Positions 1 through 6,164 of a stretch of 8,377 nucleotides of DNA are shown here, in pieces. The translations under genes were made by a program, and so were the position numbers. The DNA is from Luminiphilus sp. (GTDB lineage Bacteria > Pseudomonadota > Gammaproteobacteria > Pseudomonadales > Halieaceae): assembly GCA_022425845.1 (NCBI GenBank), contig JAKMEU010000358.1, positions 1 to 8,377 of the forward strand. Reading direction: 5' to 3'. A model generated the notes under the pieces. The model searched no databases. It worked only from the letters and a program-made list of their open reading frames with translations, and had not been told where the DNA came from. Positions within the stretch are counted from its first letter, which is position 1. Every line of letters starts with the position of its first letter.

Positions 1-1032
1 GTGTTTCGGCCAGCTTTCCAGTAAAGCCATGCGCTTGAAGTAGTGCCCCACTCGGTACTCGTTGGTCGTGGCTATGCCCCCGTGCATTTGGATCGCTTCC
101 TGCGTCACTTTTCGCGCCGCCATATCCACTTTGGCTTTGGCCGCCAATACCAGCGATTGTGCCTCATCAGTGCCCGCGTCCACAGCGCGGCAGGCTGCGC
201 CAACCAGTGACCTCGCCAACTCTGTTTGGATGAGCATATCAGCCATACGATGCTGCAGGGCCTGGAAGGAAGCCAGTGGCTGGCCGAATTGCTCTCGTTG
301 CTTGGTGTACTCCACGGTCAGGTCCAGCGCGCCTTGCATTGCGCCGACGCCTTCGGCGGCGGCCAACAACATGGCGCGTTGATACACGGAGGCATGCATC
401 GCGTCTGCGGTCGTGCCCCACAGCAACAGCGCCTCGGAATCCAGCAAGGCATCGAGTTCGATATGGGCGCCGATGCGACCGTCATGGTTCATAAAGGGCG
501 TTCGATTCACACCCTCAGCCTCCAAGCCCACGAGAACCCAGCCCATGCCGCCGTTGTACTGTGCCGGGGTGACCACATGGGTTGCGCTGCCCCCGGAGGG
601 CACGTAGTCGAGGCGGCCTTGAATCCTGATGCCGTTATCGGCCTGCACCGCGACAGGGGGAAGGTCAGACGGATACGGTACGGTGGCGAGAACCGAGCCG
701 TCCATAATCCCGGGAATCATCCTATCGCCCACAGCATTCGGTGCTGATACCAGCACATGGCCAGCGAGTAACGCCGACTCAAGCAACGGTTCACGAACAA
801 GGAAGTTACCCAATAGCTCGGCCAGTGGTGCAATCGCCTGCAGGCCAAAGCCAAAACCATTTCTCTCTTCCGGGAAGCACATGGCGGCCCAACCCATATC
901 CGCAAATGCCTGCCAGTGCAGGGTGTCGAGTCCGTCGCCCTGATCGGCGAGGGCCTGTCGCGCGGCAAAGTCATAGTTGTCGCGGAGGTAGCGCTCAGCG
1001 CTATCTCTGAGCATCTGCTGCTCTTCTGTCAC
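1..1032 (-). CDS. Acyl-CoA dehydrogenase, probable non-catalytic (small) subunit, 3' end missing
   Basis: I translated 344 residues from a GTG at 1032; the frame stays open to the window edge and only a short C-terminal tail should be missing. The family signatures are clear: a flavin-domain arginine in REQFGQPLASFQALQHRMAD (about residues 246-265) and the FAD-contact motif EAIQMHGGIATTNEY (about 312-326), followed by HYFKRM. The N-terminal helical domain (to about 110) and the beta domain (110-190) are in the usual order. At the helix-G position where isovaleryl-CoA-dehydrogenase-type enzymes carry a Glu-Arg base, this protein has Gln218-Arg219, so it probably lacks the catalytic base. In steroid- and dicarboxylate-degrading bacteria such subunits pair with a catalytic one in an alpha2beta2 FadE complex. 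The gene directly upstream, 28 bp away, is a good partner. Substrate unknown. The family call is firm; the non-catalytic role is inferred. Confidence 0.93.
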   Translation of the reverse strand, partial: MTEEQQMLRDSAERYLRDNYDFAARQALADQGDGLDTLHWQAFADMGWAAMCFPEERNGFGFGLQAIAPLAELLGNFLVREPLLESALLAGHVLVSAPNAVGDRMIPGIMDGSVLATVPYPSDLPPVAVQADNGIRIQGRLDYVPSGGSATHVVTPAQYNGGMGWVLVGLEAEGVNRTPFMNHDGRIGAHIELDALLDSEALLLWGTTADAMHASVYQRAMLLAAAEGVGAMQGALDLTVEYTKQREQFGQPLASFQALQHRMADMLIQTELARSLVGAACRAVDAGTDEAQSLVLAAKAKVDMAARKVTQEAIQMHGGIATTNEYRVGHYFKRMALLESWPKH

Positions 1033-1038
1033 TGCCTA

Positions 1039-1044
1039 CTCTCC
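1039..1044 (-). promoter_or_regulatory. Ribosome binding site fixing a GTG start
   Basis: GGAGAG on the minus strand lies 6 nt before the GTG at 1032. It supports GTG rather than the internal ATG at codon 7 as the start of the second dehydrogenase, since starting at codon 7 would trim the first helix. Confidence 0.6.
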
Positions 1045-1060
1045 AATTTGGTTTCTGATG

Positions 1061-2248
1061 TCAAAGCCCCAAGACCTTCCTGGCAATGATCGTTCGCTGA
1101 ATTTCGGCGGTTCCTCCATAAATCGTGGAGGCCCTGTTGTTGATGTACTCGGCCATGGTGGTCAGTGCGTGTTCGGGTACCACCATGGGGCCCGAGTACC
1201 CGGGTTCCAGCGCTTCAAGGGACATGGGCCCGGCTGCAGGGCCCACCACGTCAATAGCAAGCTCGTTGAGTCGTTGGCCCAGTTCGGTACCTACCACTTT
1301 GACCAGGGAAGAAAGGGCGCCCGGGTTGCCACCCGCTTCAACGGCGCCTTTTATTCGCAACTCGGTTTGCTCCAGCGCTATGGCGTCAATTTCCGCCTCT
1401 GCCAGCCGGTGCTGAAATACCGGGTCTTCCCCACGATGGCCTGTGCCCCAGGGCGTGATGGCTGCCTGGTGACGAATTTTTTTGAGCTGCTTTTTCACGT
1501 CAATTGTGAAGTTGTGCCCGCCGCGCTCAAACTCCAAAAGAAACTTGGCGACAGACCATCCATCGTTTTCCTTACTGACCAAGTGGCTTGCGGGCACCCT
1601 GACCTCATCGAAAAACACCTGGCATTGCTCTACTTTGCCGTCGAGACTCACGATGGGGGTAACGGTAATGCCCGGGATATCAAGGTCGATCAGCAAAAAA
1701 CTGATGCCCGCCTGCGGTTTCACATCCTTATCTGTGCGTACAAGGCAAAAAATCTGGTTGGCATGTTGAGCCATGCTCGTCCAAATTTTTGTGCCTGTTA
1801 CGACGTATACGTCGTCCTCCCTGCGGGCTGTCGTTTTCAGCGCGGCGAGATCAGAGCCGGCACCGGGCTCTGAATAGCCCTGGCACCAAATATGTTCTCC
1901 CGACAACATGCGCGGCAGGTAGAACTCTTTTTGGGCTGCTGTGCCATAGTGCATCAGCATGGGACCCAGCATCTGTATGCCCATCATGACCAAGCTGGGT
2001 GCGTTGGCGAGTTTGCATTCCTCCTGAAAAATATAGCGTTGCTGGATATCCCAGCCCGGACCACCGAATTCCTCAGGCCAATCAGGAGCCACCCATCCTT
2101 GGCGGTGTAGTTTTTTATGCCATTTCAATGCCGCGCCAAAGTCGGAAAACACGGAGGTGGTCAAGAGGCCGGCTCTACGAAGGTCCGGTGTCAGAGCCTC
2201 GTCAAGAAATGCCCTGACTTCTCCTCGAAATGTTGTGTAATCGGTCAC
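1061..2248 (-). CDS. Acyl-CoA dehydrogenase, probable catalytic (large) subunit
   Basis: This 395-residue protein is a complete acyl-CoA dehydrogenase. In order it has an N-terminal helical domain with the WPEEFGGPG turn (57-65), the flavin/substrate segment WCQGYSEPGAGSDLA (121-135) followed by TGTKIWTS (151-158), the beta domain end DEVRVPASHLV (214-224), and the C-terminal NNRASTIYGGTAEIQR (370-385). Glu241 in FERGG sits where isovaleryl-CoA-dehydrogenase-type enzymes place the base. The MCAD-type base position is Gly378 in YGGT, so Glu241 is the likely proton acceptor. It resembles the large subunits of bacterial FadE heterotetramers used on steroid side chains or ring fragments and on dicarboxylyl-CoAs. 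It lies 51 bp downstream of an acyl-CoA ligase and 28 bp upstream of a subunit lacking the base, which suggests a co-transcribed activation and dehydrogenation module. The start is GTG, supported by a GAGGGA ribosome site. Substrate not determined. Confidence 0.95.
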   Translation of the reverse strand: MTDYTTFRGEVRAFLDEALTPDLRRAGLLTTSVFSDFGAALKWHKKLHRQGWVAPDWPEEFGGPGWDIQQRYIFQEECKLANAPSLVMMGIQMLGPMLMHYGTAAQKEFYLPRMLSGEHIWCQGYSEPGAGSDLAALKTTARREDDVYVVTGTKIWTSMAQHANQIFCLVRTDKDVKPQAGISFLLIDLDIPGITVTPIVSLDGKVEQCQVFFDEVRVPASHLVSKENDGWSVAKFLLEFERGGHNFTIDVKKQLKKIRHQAAITPWGTGHRGEDPVFQHRLAEAEIDAIALEQTELRIKGAVEAGGNPGALSSLVKVVGTELGQRLNELAIDVVGPAAGPMSLEALEPGYSGPMVVPEHALTTMAEYINNRASTIYGGTAEIQRTIIARKVLGL

Positions 2249-2254
2249 TCCTGT

Positions 2255-2260
2255 TCCCTC
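2255..2260 (-). promoter_or_regulatory. Ribosome binding site fixing a GTG start
   Basis: GAGGGA on the minus strand lies 6 nt before the GTG at 2248. It is the best support for using this GTG, which gives the N-terminus MTDYTTFRGEVRAFL expected of the family. Confidence 0.6.
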
Positions 2261-2299
2261 ATCAAGTCCTGGCTTGCCAACGTGTTGTTTGTGGTGATC

Positions 2300-3889
2300 T
2301 CACAGTCCGACGCCGCTGTCCCGCAGCTGTTGACGCAGTATCGATTTTTGAACCTTGCCTGATGCGGTTTTGGGCAGGGCTGCGTAGACCGTAAGGTGCT
2401 GCGGCCACTTTTGTTTGGCGAGACCACTCTGCTTCAGCGTTTCCAGAAGCGATTCCAGCGTAATCTCCTGCCCAGTCGCTGTGACCACGCAGGCCGCAAC
2501 GCCTTCGCCCAGGCGCTCATGTGGGATAGCCACCACAGCGGCCTCAGCGATTTCGTCGGCTTGCAGCAATACCTCTTCAACTTCCCGTGCGGCGATGTTC
2601 TCTCCGCCGCGGATGATCAAATCTTTTTTGCGGTCCGTTATAAGCAATGCATCGCCAGCCATTTTTCGCCCAATGTCGCCGGTTCGAAAATACCCGTCTG
2701 GATCGTAGGCTTCTTCATTTTGTGCTGGATCACCATAGCCCAGCATCATGGCAGGTCCTTTTGCGAGTATTTCGCCTTCTGTACCCTCGGCCACCTCCTG
2801 CCCTTCATGATTCACAATGCGGACATCATAGCTACAGATTCGGCCATCTGTTTGGGCGGCGAGATTCCGATCGCCGGATGATGTGAAGCCAACGGTGACC
2901 AGGGGCACCTCCGTGGAGCCATAGACGCGGACTGCCCTGCAGTCTGCAAAGGTGTTCCACGCTGATTCAATCAGAGCCGGTGGGACTGAAGCGCCGCCAC
3001 AGGCGAATAATCGGAATCCTGGTAAATCCTTGCCTTTGGCACTGCATGTGTCGACCAGTTCGCGTAAAAACGGCGTGGCACTGACGCACACCGTTGCACC
3101 GAACTGTTCGATAAGGCTAACGGCCAGATTGACGTCCCACTGCTTCATCAAGAGGGATTTTGTGCGGGTCAAAAAAGGCATTTCCATGCCGTTGACGTAG
3201 CCCGTGATATGGGTCACCGGTGAGGGCATCAGCATCAGATCTCGCTCAGTCAGCTCCCAGCCCTGCACGCCGATGTCCAGTGCCGCGGTGAGGGTATTGT
3301 GGCTGTGACGAACCTGCTTGGGGTTCCCGGTAGTACCCGACGTGTAGAGAAGAATCTTGGTCGCGTCAGGGTCTGTTGCAACGGGCTCCGCCGGCGCGCC
3401 CAGCCCCGATTCGATGACGTCTTCGAAAGCCTCAAACGGCGCCTGCAAATTCGCTGTTGAACCGGTGCAAATGACATGACTCAGGCTCGGGCATTCGGGC
3501 CTGAGGGTTTCGATCATGTTGCGGTAATCAAATCCCCTGAGCACTGAGGGGATGAATATAACGCTGCTGTCTGCATGGCGCAGGATAAAGCCTGTCTCTT
3601 TCTCCCTGTAAATAGGAACGATGGGATTAATGACCAGGCCCGCAATGGCTGCGGCCATCATGACGATCACAGCTTCTGGCCCATTGGGGAGTTGAAAGCT
3701 GAGGGTCTTTCCAGCCGATATGCCCCGAGCGCGCAAGGCCGAAGCCAGCGCTGCGCCCCGTGTCCAGGCCTGGCCGTAGCTAAGGGCTGTGCCGTCATCG
3801 AAATAAATCGCTACGTCATCAGGACATTCAATGGCCAGACGCTGTGCCTGTTCGGCAAGGGTGGTGTTTCGATGGCTGATGAATGTCAT
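2300..3889 (-). CDS. AMP-forming acyl-CoA ligase (ANL superfamily)
   Basis: This 529-residue enzyme should activate a carboxylic acid to its CoA thioester by way of an acyl-adenylate. The conserved ANL motifs are present in order: the phosphate loop YTSGTTGNPK (182-191), the aromatic/adenine motif VYGSTE (322-327), YFRTGD with ribose-binding Asp405, the hinge DRKKDLIIRGGENI (419-432), and PKTASGK with the adenylation lysine Lys512. Length and motif spacing are normal, so it should be active. The segment IVPIYREKETGF and the PVTHITGYVNGMEMP segment resemble ligases annotated for cyclohexanecarboxylate and other cyclic or branched acids rather than simple long-chain FadD, but this does not fix the substrate. 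It is the first gene of a leftward operon with two dehydrogenases. A weak ribosome site (AAGGG) lies 4 nt before the ATG. A promoter candidate and a palindrome lie about 80-130 bp upstream. Confidence 0.95.
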   Translation of the reverse strand: MTFISHRNTTLAEQAQRLAIECPDDVAIYFDDGTALSYGQAWTRGAALASALRARGISAGKTLSFQLPNGPEAVIVMMAAAIAGLVINPIVPIYREKETGFILRHADSSVIFIPSVLRGFDYRNMIETLRPECPSLSHVICTGSTANLQAPFEAFEDVIESGLGAPAEPVATDPDATKILLYTSGTTGNPKQVRHSHNTLTAALDIGVQGWELTERDLMLMPSPVTHITGYVNGMEMPFLTRTKSLLMKQWDVNLAVSLIEQFGATVCVSATPFLRELVDTCSAKGKDLPGFRLFACGGASVPPALIESAWNTFADCRAVRVYGSTEVPLVTVGFTSSGDRNLAAQTDGRICSYDVRIVNHEGQEVAEGTEGEILAKGPAMMLGYGDPAQNEEAYDPDGYFRTGDIGRKMAGDALLITDRKKDLIIRGGENIAAREVEEVLLQADEIAEAAVVAIPHERLGEGVAACVVTATGQEITLESLLETLKQSGLAKQKWPQHLTVYAALPKTASGKVQKSILRQQLRDSGVGL

Positions 3890-3971
3890 GTTGCCCTTGA
3901 TCGATGCTGTCGAATTTTTTGGCTTTTACGAGACAGACTGGGTGACGGTGGTTGGCCTCCGTTGCCGACAG

Positions 3972-3999
3972 AATATAGCAAGCAGGGCGTAGCAAACAA
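3972..3999 (-). promoter_or_regulatory. Candidate leftward sigma70 promoter for the ligase operon
   Basis: On the minus strand TTGTTT (3999-3994), a 16-bp spacer and TATATT (3977-3972) form a plausible -35/-10 pair. The -10 matches the consensus at five of six bases, the -35 at three of six. Transcription would start near 3965, about 75 nt before the ligase ATG. The -35 lies inside the palindrome, as expected for a repressed promoter. Read by eye only. Confidence 0.4.
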
Positions 4000-4016
4000 A
4001 CAAGATTGTTTGTCTG
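3993..4016. promoter_or_regulatory. Palindromic operator, probable TetR-family repressor site
   Basis: The core ACAAACAA-GA-TTGTTTGT (3996-4013) is a perfect 8-bp inverted repeat around a 2-bp centre. Going outward, one pair mismatches (3995/4014) and the next two pair again (3994/4015 and 3993/4016). The 18-24 bp size, A/T-rich arms and position between divergent catabolic operons, over a -35 element, fit a dimeric TetR-type repressor of the kind that controls acyl-CoA or steroid catabolism. The regulator is not in the window. The symmetry is seen directly; the regulator family is inferred. Confidence 0.65.
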
Positions 4017-4037
4017 CCGGATAACTGGCACAGTAAT
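4010..4037 (+). promoter_or_regulatory. Weak candidate rightward promoter
   Basis: TTGTCT (4010-4015), a 16-bp spacer and AGTAAT (4032-4037) each match the sigma70 consensus at four of six bases. The -35 overlaps the right arm of the palindrome. If used, it gives a leader of about 250 nt before the dehydrogenase start. It could be chance. Confidence 0.22.
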
Positions 4038-4059
4038 CCGGCTGCCTCCCTACCGGATT
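4017..4059. repeat. CCGGAT repeat cluster with two alternative hairpins
   Basis: CCGGAT (4017-4022) and CCGGATT (4053-4059) flank the inverted copy AATCCGG (4035-4041). The middle copy can pair perfectly with the right copy (7 bp, 11-nt loop) or with the left copy (6 bp, 13-nt loop). There is no T-run, so it is not a standard terminator. It could be a second protein-binding site next to the palindrome, or chance. Confidence 0.4.
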
Positions 4060-4283
4060 GACGGCTCGTGAGATAACGCCGTGAAGAGATGGGGTCGCTT
4101 ACTGGCGGTATCTGCGGTGCGTTGAATGCCCAGCAATGCGCGCCCATGCAGGGTGCGCTGCCGAATGTCAGAGGGTATAGGCATAACGGTGACCAGACAC
4201 TGGCAAATGAAGGGGATGACGGACAGTGTTCTCCAGCCTGTGGGATTTGAGACACAATGTCGGTTGGTATGACTGAAGTAAGT

Positions 4284-4290
4284 GAGGGAG
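4284..4290 (+). promoter_or_regulatory. Ribosome binding site deciding the dehydrogenase start
   Basis: GAGGGAG lies just before the ATG at 4293 (GAGG ends 5 nt upstream). The in-frame ATGs at 4257 and 4269 have no comparable site, so 4293 is preferred. Confidence 0.5.
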
Positions 4291-4292
4291 CA

Positions 4293-5522
4293 ATGATTTC
4301 CACCACGCCCAAATCAGAAGCTTTGCAGGGTGCACTGCAGGCCTTTATGGACGCACATATATATCCTCGGGAAGAGGAATATAACCGGGCTCTGGCGGCT
4401 GCAGACAATCGATTTGCAGCATTACCCGTTATGGATGAACTGAAGTCTCTGGCCCGGTCTGCCGGGTTGTGGAATCTCTTCGTGCCGCCTGAGCACGCCG
4501 AGTACAGCGAGCACGGTGGTCTGACATTCCTTGAATATGCGCCCCTCGCTGAGGCGATGGGCCGCGTGATTTGGTCCGCTGAGGTATTCAATTGCAATGC
4601 GCCAGACACCGGCAACATGGAAGTCTTCATGAACTTTGGTACGGAGGCCCAGAAATTCCAGTGGCTGACACCGCTGCTCGCCGGGGAGATTCGTTCGTCC
4701 TATGCCATGACCGAGCCCCAGGTAGCCTCCAGTGATGCCACCAATGTGCAGTTGAGTATTCGCACGGAGGGGGACGCCTGGGTTTTGAACGGACGTAAAT
4801 GGTTTATCACGGGTGCCTTGTATGAGCGTTGTAAAATCCTGATCGTTATGGGCAAAAGTGATCCCGATAACGCTAACAGGCATTTGCAGCAGAGCCAGAT
4901 CCTGGTGCCTAAAGATACCCCGGGGGTTGAGATCATCCGTCCCCTGACGACCCTGGGCTACGACGATGCGCCCCTGGGTCACGCCGAAATTGTCTTCCAT
5001 GACGTCCGCGTACCCCTGGAGAATGTTCTCGCGGGTGAGGGCAGGGGGTTCGAAATCGCCCAGACGCGTCTTGCCCCGGGCCGGATGCACCACTGCATGC
5101 GATTGATTGGTGCCGGCCAAAGAGCGTTGGAGCAGGCCTGTCGGCGGGTCACCCAGCGACAAACCTTCGGCCGGCCCTTGAGCAAGCACCAATCCATCCG
5201 CGAAAACATCTCAAAATCGTTTTCTGAAATTGAAATGGCGCGCTTGCTGGTCCAGAAAACATGCTGGACCATCGATACCGAAGGGGTAAAGTCGGCAATA
5301 CCCATGATTGCAGCGACAAAAACATCGGTTCCGCTCATGATCCAGACGGTCATCGACCGTTGCATGCAGATGCATGGCGCTGGGGGATTGACTGAGGATT
5401 GGTCTATGGCGGAAAACTTTAATTATGCCCGCTGGTGTCGGCAGGCCGACGGTCCCGACGAGGTCCACCAGATGGCACTTGGCAAGCAGATTATTGAGCG
5501 ATTTTCAGGGGATAAGGGGTGA
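4293..5522 (+). CDS. Acyl-CoA dehydrogenase of the ACAD10/ACAD11-like type
   Basis: Counted from the ATG at 4293 the protein has 409 residues; an ATG at 4257 would add 12. Acyl-CoA dehydrogenase features appear in order: an N-terminal helical domain, YAMTEPQVASSDATN (137-151) with NGRKWFITGA (166-175), HDVRVPLENVL (236-246), RQTFGRPLSKHQ (289-300) with the flavin arginine, and QMHGAGGLTED (359-369). The C-terminus reads RQADGPDEVHQ. Asp386 falls where medium-chain enzymes have Glu376, and the helix-G position is Gly-Arg, so Asp386 is the likely base. The DGPDEVH and GRMHHCMR motifs are shared with the ACAD10/ACAD11 group, some members of which act in 4-hydroxyacyl-CoA breakdown together with a kinase domain; no kinase is present here. 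It is divergent from the ligase operon and should be co-transcribed with the next gene. Family call firm, substrate unknown. Confidence 0.93.
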   Translation: MISTTPKSEALQGALQAFMDAHIYPREEEYNRALAAADNRFAALPVMDELKSLARSAGLWNLFVPPEHAEYSEHGGLTFLEYAPLAEAMGRVIWSAEVFNCNAPDTGNMEVFMNFGTEAQKFQWLTPLLAGEIRSSYAMTEPQVASSDATNVQLSIRTEGDAWVLNGRKWFITGALYERCKILIVMGKSDPDNANRHLQQSQILVPKDTPGVEIIRPLTTLGYDDAPLGHAEIVFHDVRVPLENVLAGEGRGFEIAQTRLAPGRMHHCMRLIGAGQRALEQACRRVTQRQTFGRPLSKHQSIRENISKSFSEIEMARLLVQKTCWTIDTEGVKSAIPMIAATKTSVPLMIQTVIDRCMQMHGAGGLTEDWSMAENFNYARWCRQADGPDEVHQMALGKQIIERFSGDKG

Positions 5523-5529
5523 ACTGCTT

Positions 5530-5937
5530 ATGACAGATGATGAAAAAATTGCCATGGTGGAGAAGCTGTACGCGCTGTCTGCCGCCGGTGACTTCGACGC
5601 CTGTGAAACCATGCTGACGGATGACTTTTTTATTACCGAAGCCGACGATACGCCCATGGCGGGAACGTTTCGGGGCATTAGGGCGTTGCGCGAGCTTTAC
5701 GCACAGGTATTTGGCATGGTGGAAGTCACTGGTGTCCAGCGCCTGGGCATTACGGTAGGGGGTGATCACGTCGTCACGATAATTTATTTCGAATTTGCCG
5801 ACGGCCTTGAACCGGCGCATCTATGCGAAATGTTTCGGTTTCGGGATGGTAAGGTTTGCGAAATCAAACCCTATTATTTTGATGCCGCACCCATGCGCGC
5901 GGCCCATGAGGCGTTCAAGGCCAAGCACGGCGGCTAG
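5530..5937 (+). CDS. NTF2/SnoaL-like small protein
   Basis: This 135-residue protein begins 7 bp after the dehydrogenase stop. Its ribosome site (GGGGTGA, 5516-5522) overlaps that stop, suggesting translational coupling. The pattern is that of a SnoaL-like cone fold: an N-terminal helix pair with LYALSAAGDFDACETMLTDD, the PMAGTFRGIRALRELYAQVF helix (about 42-61), then beta strands HVVTIIYFEF and LCEMFRFRDGKVCEIKPYYFD (about 79-117). Such folds include ketosteroid isomerases, epoxide hydrolases, dehydratases and non-enzymatic ligand binders. I cannot identify a catalytic Asp/His set from sequence alone, so no reaction is claimed. Pairing with a dehydrogenase suggests it handles a product of the same pathway. 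A longer frame starting at 5425 overlaps the dehydrogenase by 98 bp and is not preferred. No signal peptide is seen. Confidence 0.88.
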   Translation: MTDDEKIAMVEKLYALSAAGDFDACETMLTDDFFITEADDTPMAGTFRGIRALRELYAQVFGMVEVTGVQRLGITVGGDHVVTIIYFEFADGLEPAHLCEMFRFRDGKVCEIKPYYFDAAPMRAAHEAFKAKHGG

Positions 5938-6043
5938 CGGTAACTCGCATGTGAACTGCCCTGTCGTGGGGACGGCTGGCTGGATGGTCGAACCGGGAGT
6001 GAAGGAAGCTGCAGATATGCCCGTGAACTTTTTCTAACGATTC

Positions 6044-6160
6044 ATGTGTGGAGAGTGGGATCTTTGGCCGAAGATTGCATCGATTTTATACGTGACGCTG
6101 GTCTGCCATGTTGCGTTTGCCTGGCCGGGGCCGGCGTCAGCCCTGACCGCGAGCCCCTGA
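6044..6160 (+). CDS. Possible 38-residue hydrophobic small ORF
   Basis: An ATG at 6044 opens 38 codons ending in TGA at 6158-6160, one base before the GTG (6162) and four before the ATG (6165) of the HD-GYP gene. The peptide begins MCGEWDLWPK and continues with the hydrophobic stretch IASILYVTLVCHVAFAW, ending PGPASALTASP. It could be a signal-anchor micropeptide or a leader that couples translation to the next gene. No ribosome site is visible before its ATG, and a promoter candidate lies inside it, so it may well be chance. No homolog is recognised. Confidence 0.2.
   Translation: MCGEWDLWPKIASILYVTLVCHVAFAWPGPASALTASP
6064..6092 (+). promoter_or_regulatory. Candidate promoter for the HD-GYP gene
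   Basis: TTGGCC (6064-6069), a 17-bp spacer and TATACG (6087-6092) each match the sigma70 consensus at four of six bases. The start point would fall near 6099, about 65 nt before the coding start. Read by eye only. Confidence 0.3.
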
Positions 6161-6164
6161 CGTG

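Larger units (their letters stand above)
3890..4292. other. Divergent intergenic regulatory region
   Basis: About 400 bp separate the leftward ligase operon from the rightward dehydrogenase operon. The left part (3960-4060) holds a near-perfect palindrome, promoter-like hexamers on both strands and three copies of a CCGGAT half-site. The right part (about 4062-4280) holds no convincing gene or site that I can see. Open frames crossing it on the minus strand run on antisense to the dehydrogenase and show no family motifs. Confidence 0.6.
5938..6161 (+). other. Intergenic gap before the HD-GYP gene
   Basis: These 224 bp contain no recognised gene. There is no convincing rho-independent terminator after the NTF2-like gene: a T5 run near 6029-6033 has no strong stem before it. 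The right half holds a promoter candidate and a short hydrophobic reading frame, listed separately. Confidence 0.5.

Noticed and set aside
226..747. 173-codon plus-strand frame
   Set aside because: It is antisense to the left-edge dehydrogenase, whose frame is open and motif-rich over the whole span.
1058..1873. 271-codon plus-strand open frame
   Set aside because: It is antisense to the 395-residue dehydrogenase, which has full family motifs. The frame has no recognisable domain and reflects codon bias of the real gene.
3926..4630. 234-codon minus-strand frame crossing the divergent intergenic region
   Set aside because: It covers the palindrome and promoter region and runs antisense into the dehydrogenase. 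Its composition looks random and no domain is seen.
4422..5192. 256-codon minus-strand open frame
   Set aside because: It lies entirely antisense within the ACAD10/11-like gene and shows no family motif.
5425..5529. Upstream extension of the NTF2-like protein to an ATG at 5425
   Set aside because: It would overlap the dehydrogenase by 98 bp and add residues not expected in the fold. The ATG at 5530 has a ribosome site and starts at the expected first helix.
5938..6034. Possible terminator after the NTF2-like gene
   Set aside because: GC-rich segments near 5957-5977 pair only imperfectly, and the T-run at 6029-6033 is about 50 bp away.
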